DNA of 64,000 nucleotides from Poecilobothrus nobilitatus. Taxonomy: Eukaryota; Arthropoda; Insecta; Diptera; Dolichopodidae. Both the position numbers and the translations under genes were made by a program. Shown piece after piece: positions 57,416 through 64,000 of the stretch. The stretch lies in the NCBI GenBank assembly GCA_947095535.1, contig OX352773.1, positions 266,344,515 to 266,408,514 on the forward strand, given 5' to 3'. Position 1 is the stretch's first letter. Each line of letters opens with the position of its first letter. The notes beneath the pieces are model-generated. The model saw only the letters and a program-made list of their open reading frames with translations, made no database searches and had not been told where the DNA came from.

Positions 57416-59208
57416 TATTAAAAGAATATAAAACTTTAAAAACGTTGTTGACAAAATCATTCTAAAATTTAAAAAAAGGGGCACGCGAATAATAACAGCA
57501 GCAGTCTTTTATTTTATATTAAGATATTATATTTATATATTACAAGATTTTAAAAAGTTTTATTTTCGTTAATAAATCATAAAACCAATAGCATTATGTA
57601 TTTTATAAATGTTAATAGATGTATGTTAAAAAATAAAAAAAAATATTGTTTGTTTTACTAATTATTATTTCATTTTTAAGCAAATTCAATGACATTTAAA
57701 ATTAAATTTACAATATATAATGTTATAAAGATAAAAGTTTGTTACATTTTCTGCTTTTTTTTTACTAATTGTTTAATTTTTGTTACTAATATAAGTTTAT
57801 TTTTTTTTTTAAACTACTTAATTGGTTAAAATAGCATAACGTTTAAGGTATTAATAAATCAATTTCCAAAAGTTTTGTCTTCAATTTTTAATCAATATGA
57901 AAAAAAGATCAATACGATTACATTATATATAAAAAAAAATCCGCAAAACATTCTAAATTGCATTTTTTTTAACAAACAGAACACAATTTTATTAACTCAA
58001 AAAGATGGTAACAAGGTAAATATTTTACCTTTATAAATTATAATAAGAACTTGAAATTTCTCAATTTTTCCAAAAAAAAAAAACACCAGCATTAAAAATA
58101 TTAAACTCTTTTTAAAATTTTTGTAAAAAAAAATCAAAAAGTTAAATAGTAAAAAATAAATTTTTATAATTATTTTAGATTTTAAATATTTAAGTTCAAT
58201 CATATGGTTGTATATAAGCAATTCATTTAATGCATTATTGAATTGAAAATAAAATTTTAAAGTATTTCAAACTTGAAACTTTCCAATTATTTGAACGTTT
58301 TTGATTTGAATTTTCATTATTTTCCTTGTTTTAATTTCTCTTTTTCATTTAAATAAATTATAATTTACAATAACATCTATAACCTAAAATCTATACAAAT
58401 TTTAAATATTTTTCAATATTATATTTTTTTGTATTCATAATTTTCTTTTTAAAAATTTTTCTATTTTCTTTTTTATTAAAATTAAAAAATAAACTATTAA
58501 AAAATGAAGATGTAAATTTATTGAATTGAATTATCCTTTTCGAACTTCTAAATAGAGTTCATAAGTTTTGTCTTACTTATAATTTTGCAATAAAAGGTTT
58601 TGCATATATACAGTACTTTGATTTTTATTTTAGAATTAAAAAAAAAAAAAAGAACAATATAAACTTTAATAAAATTACATATTGAAGGTAAACATAAATA
58701 TGTTTTAAAAAAAAAAAAAACTGTTTTTGTTTCATATAGTACCTTAACATTTTACTTTACTCTAAAATTATTTATCTTGAAAGAAAACAATTTTGTTTAT
58801 TATTAAAATTCTGATTTGTTAAACAACAATATTATTCATTTTGATTTAATAAAAATATTAATTAGTTTTACAGTTTAATGGACTTGGAACAAAAAAGAAA
58901 ACCAATTCAAAGATTCATATTTCAGTAATTTAATATTTTTGTTATTGTAAATAAACTTTACCTAATTCTAGTCCCTATATTAATTTAAATATTTTAATAT
59001 AATAGTTATGAAATTTTAATTTTATCTTAAATTTTATCTAACATATATAAAATGTTTCTCAATGTTGTTCTTTTGAATTTTTGTCTTCATCTTGTTAGAT
59101 AATATTATATTCTTTTTTTCACTTCATTGTTTTCTATAATTATTTCAAAAATTATTTATTTATAATTTTAAAAAAATAAAAAATCAAATTGATTAACTTA
59201 CATTCTGA
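57416..59208. other. AT-rich; includes the 3' flank of the PHRF1-like gene
   Basis: No gene. The part just left of 59209 is presumably the 3' UTR of the minus-strand gene, but many AATAAA-like sites make its end unclear. Confidence 0.4.
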
Positions 59209-59731
59209 TCATAATTTCTTTAAATAAGCGACACATTTGACGTCACTGCTTACTTGTCTTGAATTTAAAATACCTAACTGTTTATTTTTCTGTCGGAATT
59301 TTTTAACGTATGCCTCAATCAAATTTTTAATTTTATGTGGATTAATCTCACCAGACTTACTGTGACAAATCTGAGAAAACAAAATTTAATACAAATTAGA
59401 TTTAAAACAACATAATAAAATTTAAAATAATCAAACCTTTGGCACAGATCTTCTAAGAATTTCTTTATAATCCTCTTTACTAATATGTTTTCTGTTATAA
59501 TGTGGTTTCAGCACAAGTTTAACTTCTTCAACAACACGTTCTTGGCGATTCAATTTTCTTAAGAACTATAATGATACGGTGATGGTGATATTATTTTAGT
59601 AAAATTATTATTCATTATTTATGAATTTATTATTACCTTATCTTTTACTATTAACTCAACGGCAGAGCTAGGAAGATCATCATATATTTTAATATTATCC
59701 TCTTCGGAAGTTTTTCCTGGTACTTTTGCAA
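59209..59731 (-). CDS. PHRF1/SCAF-type nuclear protein, last three coding exons (partial)
   Basis: Minus-strand exons 59731-59637 (95 nt), 59565-59437 (129 nt) and 59370-59209 (162 nt, ending TGA). The introns are 71 and 66 nt with GT/AG ends and are in frame throughout. The translation reads [18 protein letters not shown], then [37 protein letters not shown], then [20 protein letters not shown]. This is the conserved C-terminal domain shared by PHRF1 (PHD and RING finger protein 1) and the SR-related CTD-associated factors SCAF1/SCAF11, which bind the RNA polymerase II CTD in transcription and splicing. In flies the single such gene is the PHRF1 orthologue, so that is the likely identity. 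The PHD/RING exons would lie upstream, at higher coordinates, probably beyond the window across a long TE-filled intron. The tail after the domain is about 20 residues. Confidence 0.85.
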
Positions 59732-60444
59732 CTGAAATTTAAAATTTATTTTTTATATTAATTTATTTAAAAGTATATATATTTTTTTTTTTTTAATAAT
59801 TTCAATTATTGTTTAAATGCAATTTTCTTTAAATTTTTGTATTTATTTATATAATGTCAAAAATTTGTTTATAAAATTCGATAGATTGTACAAAAGACTA
59901 ACTAAGGAGAAGAAACTGCAAATAAATAACAACCGTAGCAAATTTCTACCTGAAAGCAAAAATTATTTTCAAGGGTAAAAATAACACAATAATTACGAAT
60001 TTTATAATCTAAAATTGAACCTATATTCGTTATTAAATCCGACCATTGCCCCTGAATATTTAAACAGGCCGGTATACTGAAAATTTTTTCCGAACATTAC
60101 TTTTCATATTTTATATTCGGCTTAAATTTTTTTTTTTATATTTTTTATATTTTTATATTTATTATATTTTTTATATTATATATAATTTTTTATTGGGTCT
60201 ACTACGAAAGCCGGTTTACCGAAATAGAATTTTATAAAAAACCGGTTTTTTAAAATCCAGCTTTTCAAAATCTGTTTTTTTTAAATATTTAAAATATTCG
60301 ATTCTAGGTCAACTCACAGAAATTATAATATTTCGTAATTTATTAATTTATTACTCTAATAATAACATCCCAAAATTTAAAATACCAAAATTCAAAAATA
60401 TCAAATTCTAAAACCCCAAAGCCCTTTTGTTTGCAAATATTCTG
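59732..60444. other. Intron or upstream region of the PHRF1-like gene
   Basis: AT-rich with no further exon recognised on the minus strand. 'accggttttttaaaatccag' near 60240 and 'aaaccggattttgataaaaac' near 60722 are repeat-like. Confidence 0.4.
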
Positions 60445-60610
60445 TAAAAGACTTATAGCTCTGAATTTGTAACCAACTTTAAAATCCTTCCTAATTTAAA
60501 ATCTTGCATATACATATATTTAAATATTCTGAAAAAACCGACAACCCCGACTTTATAAACAAAAATAAAATTCCTTGTAATTTAAAATCCTGCATACAAA
60601 TTTTTCTGTG
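60445..60610. repeat. Tandem repeat family D, second locus
   Basis: Units such as 'tttaaaatccttcctaattt' and 'aaaattccttgtaatttaaa' with 'atcttgcatatacatatatt' match the 44586-44845 array in the same orientation. Confidence 0.75.
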
Positions 60611-61390
60611 AATTGTTCTTTCTGGGAATTGACGGGATAACCAAATATTCAATAAAAAAGAAATAAATACTTAGTACACCTTCTTTAGTTGATTGTAAAC
60701 AAATGGAAGAATTGGATTTTAAAAAACCGGATTTTGATAAAAACTGATTACGGTTGACCGAACTTCGTTACGCTACCTTTTTTATTTTCTCATTTCTCTC
60801 AATTTTTTTTTTCTCTTTTAGATTATTTAGGTAACTAGGTAAGTTTGTCAATTAATAGCATGTGCTTAGTTTGTGATACCATTTTGTTTTGAGCTTGGAA
60901 AACAGTTTTTTAGGTATAGATATGTTGATAAAAAATAAATTTTAATCTAAAATGCCAAATAAATGTGTTGTAGAACGTTGTTGAAATTTGTTCCTGTGGT
61001 TAGCCTGCAAATAATATTTACAGCAACATTTTCATTTTTTTTTAAATATTTTATTAAAAAATATTAATGAATAAATTTCACTTAACAAACGAAATAACAG
61101 AAACATCGCAGACCCTTTAAATGTTTGTTTTAATTTTCGTTGCTTTTTATTTTTATATTATTTATGTACATACTTAAATATTTTGAGTTCGTAAAACATG
61201 AACTATTTTTTGTTCGGTACTAAAAACCAATGAATTAAATTTGTTTTATTTTTTATTATTTTAATTATTTTATATAAAAGCAAAATCAAAAAAATTCATG
61301 TTCCTTAGTTATTACTTTCAGTGTGTCAATAACATAAACTTTACCTTATAAACAAAAAAAATTTTGAAAATCTAATTTCCAAAAAAAACA
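60611..61390. other. AT-rich spacer
   Basis: No gene recognised. Confidence 0.4.
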
Positions 61391-62515
61391 AGGAAGAGTG
61401 CAGTAGACTGTATCAACTCAGAGATACTTGTATGAACGTAATATATGCTATTTCCTTAAAACTTGAATCATCTTTTACAAAGTTTCAGATGCCTAGCTTT
61501 TTCCAAGATGTGCAAGCTACGTGAACACGCTGCTCAAGCTTAACCAAATTTTACAAAAGTCGTTAGTACGCAATTCGACATCTTTATTCAAAATTTCAGA
61601 TACCTAGTTTCAATAGACTCGGAGTTATTTACATTTAAAAAGAGAAGATGTATGGCAGCTACCCAAACAACAAAATTTTAAAGAAGTTATTGCAATAAAA
61701 CTTGATTATCTTGTGTAAGATTTTAGACACCTAGGTTCATTAAGTTTCAAGATGTGCAAGAACCCTGAAGCGACTGGGCTAGAGCAAAACTTCATAAAAG
61801 TTATTGCCATTGAACTTGATAATGTTTTAGAAAATTTCAGATATCCAGCTATATTAAGTACGAAGCTTTGAGTATCCTCAAAGTACAAAGCTATGAGTAT
61901 CATAATTGAGTAAATTATGCTTACATGAAAAAAGGAGTTATATCACAGCTCCCTGAACCGGTTGCTCTAGACCAACCAAATTTTACAAAAATTGTTGGGA
62001 TATAACTAATGCCAACAAAACTAACTAACCTTTTCACAAAATTTCGCATACCTAGCTTCAATAGACTCGGAGTTATTTTCATTTAAAAAGAGAAGTTGTA
62101 TGGCAGCTATCCGAACCTGTTACACCAGCAAAACCAAATTTTACAGATGTTGTAGGCCTATAACTTGACATATAAAGAAAAAAGTGGTATGGCAGCTACT
62201 CGAACACGGCGGCCGAAAATGCTGGATTTAAATAGCGAAACTAACAATGTTGTAAAAGTGACGTAAAAAAAATTTAAACCTTCTAGCACCTTTAATTTTT
62301 CGAATTGCGGACATGCAGACAGATGTACATAGCTGAATGTCATGTGCCATGGCTGAATTCGATTCTGAACCGATCCATACCTTATATGGATATATCTAAC
62401 TCAACTCCTTTAAGGTGTCACAAACGTAATAGCAGTTCTAGTATATCCTTGAACATATGGTTCTAGTATATTCTTGATATACGGGTACAATACGGGTTCA
62501 TACGGGTATAATAAA
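61391..62515 (+). repeat. GGAC-tailed dispersed repeat family A, copy
   Basis: Head 'aaggaagagtgcagtagact', internal 'tatggcagctacccaaac' units, 'taaggtgtcacaaacgtaat' near the end and 'gggttcatacgggtata' at the terminus. More diverged than the 35671 copy. The minus-strand open frames inside are artefacts. Confidence 0.9.
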
Positions 62516-62848
62516 ATTTAGAATTTGAAGTGAAAGCATGAAAATAACAAAATTTTTCCGATAATCTGTTTTAATTTTTTTAATTTATGAATGAAAAAGT
62601 TAAAATTTTTTAATGCCCAGTTAATATTCTGTCCCTCCACATTGGTAAATTAAATTTAGTCTAAACCTAGCCAAAAATATCTTTTAAAAAGAAAATTTTC
62701 CATTTGATTTAGGTACATATAATTTGGATAATATTTTTACTCTAATTTTTGAGTATACCATCAGCCTGATAAATATACATAACCATTATTTGACTATACT
62801 TATGTCAAATATAAATTAATATCTATCTGTGTAGTTTATAACAAAAAC

Positions 62849-63473
62849 GAGGAAGAGTGCAAGTAGACTGTGCAACTCTGGGATACCTGTGTGTACATAA
62901 CATACTCTGTTTCCATAAAACTTGATCATCTTTTACAAAATTTCAGATGTTTTATATAGTTAAGTACCGAGACAGCTACCCAAACCTGTTACACCAGCAC
63001 AACCAAATTTTACAGAAGTTATTGCCATAAAACTTGATCATATTTTACAAGATTTCAAATTTCTAGCTTCATTAAATTCTAATATGTACAAGATACTTGA
63101 ATCTGCTGCTCTAGCCTAACCAAATACTGTTACAGAAATTGTTAGCATGCAACTCGACATTTTTTCACAAAATTTCAAATACCTAGTTTCAATAGACTGA
63201 TTTATTTTCATTTAAAAAAAGAAATTGTGAACTGGATTCAAATAGTAAAACACTTTTATAAAAGTGATGTAAAAAAATTTCAGAATTCTAGCTCCTTTAT
63301 TTTTGAGTTATAATGCTGACGGATGGGCGGACTTATATGGCTTAATCGACACAGAATTCGTTTCTGATCCAATCCATACACTTACGCCTCTATCTAACTC
63401 GGCTCATTTAAGGTGTCACAAACGTAATAGCAAATTTATGATATCTTTGAACATATGTTCATACAAGTATAAA
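62849..63473 (+). repeat. GGAC-tailed dispersed repeat family A, short copy
   Basis: Head 'acgaggaagagtgcaagtag', one internal unit, then 'gctgacggatgggcggactt', 'taaggtgtcacaaacgtaat' and 'acatatgttcatacaagtat'. Confidence 0.85.
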
Positions 63474-64000
63474 AACGCTACCGGAAGAGAGTACGGAGAA
63501 AGATCTAGCAGAACACTAAAAACGACTATAGCTGAAGAGAAATTTCTTATCATTAGATAGCGACATCGATTTAAAACATCCAACAAACTACAAAAAGAAC
63601 TTGCTAGAATTCAAAAAGAACTATAATTTCCACATCCTCTTCAAATAAGTTTATGAAAAGAATATTTAGTGTAAGTCGTAGCCTTAGTACAAAACTATAT
63701 TTTTCAAAATTTTTTCCAAAGTTGACCGGCTTTAATTATTTTAGGAACATTTGAACTGGTTCAAGATAACGTTTGCTGATGAAGCAAGTTTAAGTTGCAT
63801 ATCTGTAATGGGCGGCGATGTGTTTACAGAAACAAACATATTAGAACACTTAAGAGTCTTCAACAAGTACATATAACTGAAGCGAAAATCTAATGTGGAA
63901 AATGATTGGTATTTGCTTTAGTAATGGTTTAGGTAAACTTGTGTTTATAATTATAGAAAAATAACTTATATTTACAAATAAACGGGTTATTTTACCGAGT
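63474..64000 (+). other. Possible coding remnant, unassigned
   Basis: The plus-strand translation near 63755-63870, after an acceptor-like 'taattattttag', reads WFKITFADEASLSCISVMGG and then ETNILEHLRVFNKYI. An earlier frame near 63480-63560 (GERSSRTLKTTIAEEKF) is also protein-like. Neither was matched to a family. It could be an exon or a decayed element running off the window. Confidence 0.3.

Overview
The window is gene-poor, very AT-rich nuclear DNA from an insect, most likely a higher (brachyceran) fly. The grounds are a remnant of an errantivirus (insect endogenous retrovirus) whose primer-binding site matches tRNA-Ser, fly-style dispersed repeats carrying GGAC/GACG microsatellites, pervasive 'tatgtacatatgta' motifs, and very short (66-71 nt) introns in the one recognisable host gene. 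Species cannot be told from the sequence. Most of the 64 kb is layered, decayed transposable elements.

Host genes. (1) A duplicated locus at about 3.8-5.35 kb and 42.1-44.2 kb, same orientation and about 38 kb apart, carries two paralogous two-exon minus-strand genes for small secreted proteins. Each has a signal peptide, a spacer rich in D/K/P/A and a conserved cationic tail ending in Gly-Lys-Lys, encoded by a tiny second exon that ORF calling misses. (2) The last three coding exons of a PHRF1/SCAF-type gene lie at 59.2-59.7 kb on the minus strand. (3) A spliced-looking terminal exon of unknown function lies at 34.15-34.74 kb on the plus strand.

Mobile DNA, left to right: a broken hAT transposase behind a 3x106 bp tandem repeat (0-2.2 kb); a 2.4 kb DNA transposon with about 36 bp inverted termini around a broken transposase-like gene (5.7-8.2 kb); a P-element/THAP9-type transposase remnant between 77 bp inverted repeats (10.6-12.1 kb); a decayed BEL/Pao element (13.6-18.1 kb); a LINE remnant (19.0-19.7 kb); a decayed env-bearing errantivirus without a 3' LTR, enclosed by copies of a GGGGGCC-ended repeat (19.9-27.1 kb); a 5'-truncated LINE (32.5-34.1 kb); nested pogo-like and CAGGGTGTC-ended non-autonomous elements (40.6-41.6 kb); another LINE remnant (45.7-47.0 kb); and two Helitron-type 3' ends (35.6 and 55.0 kb). 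Dispersed repeat families (GGAC-tailed with 260 bp tandem units, an 'acaaggtagaatg' family and tRNA-derived SINE-like units) recur in both orientations. No CRISPR array, rRNA gene or clearly functional tRNA gene was seen.

The most interesting signal is the secreted-peptide gene pair. The two second exons differ at several residues while keeping frame, length, splice sites and the C-terminal motif, which argues for real coding genes, possibly for host-defence or signalling peptides.
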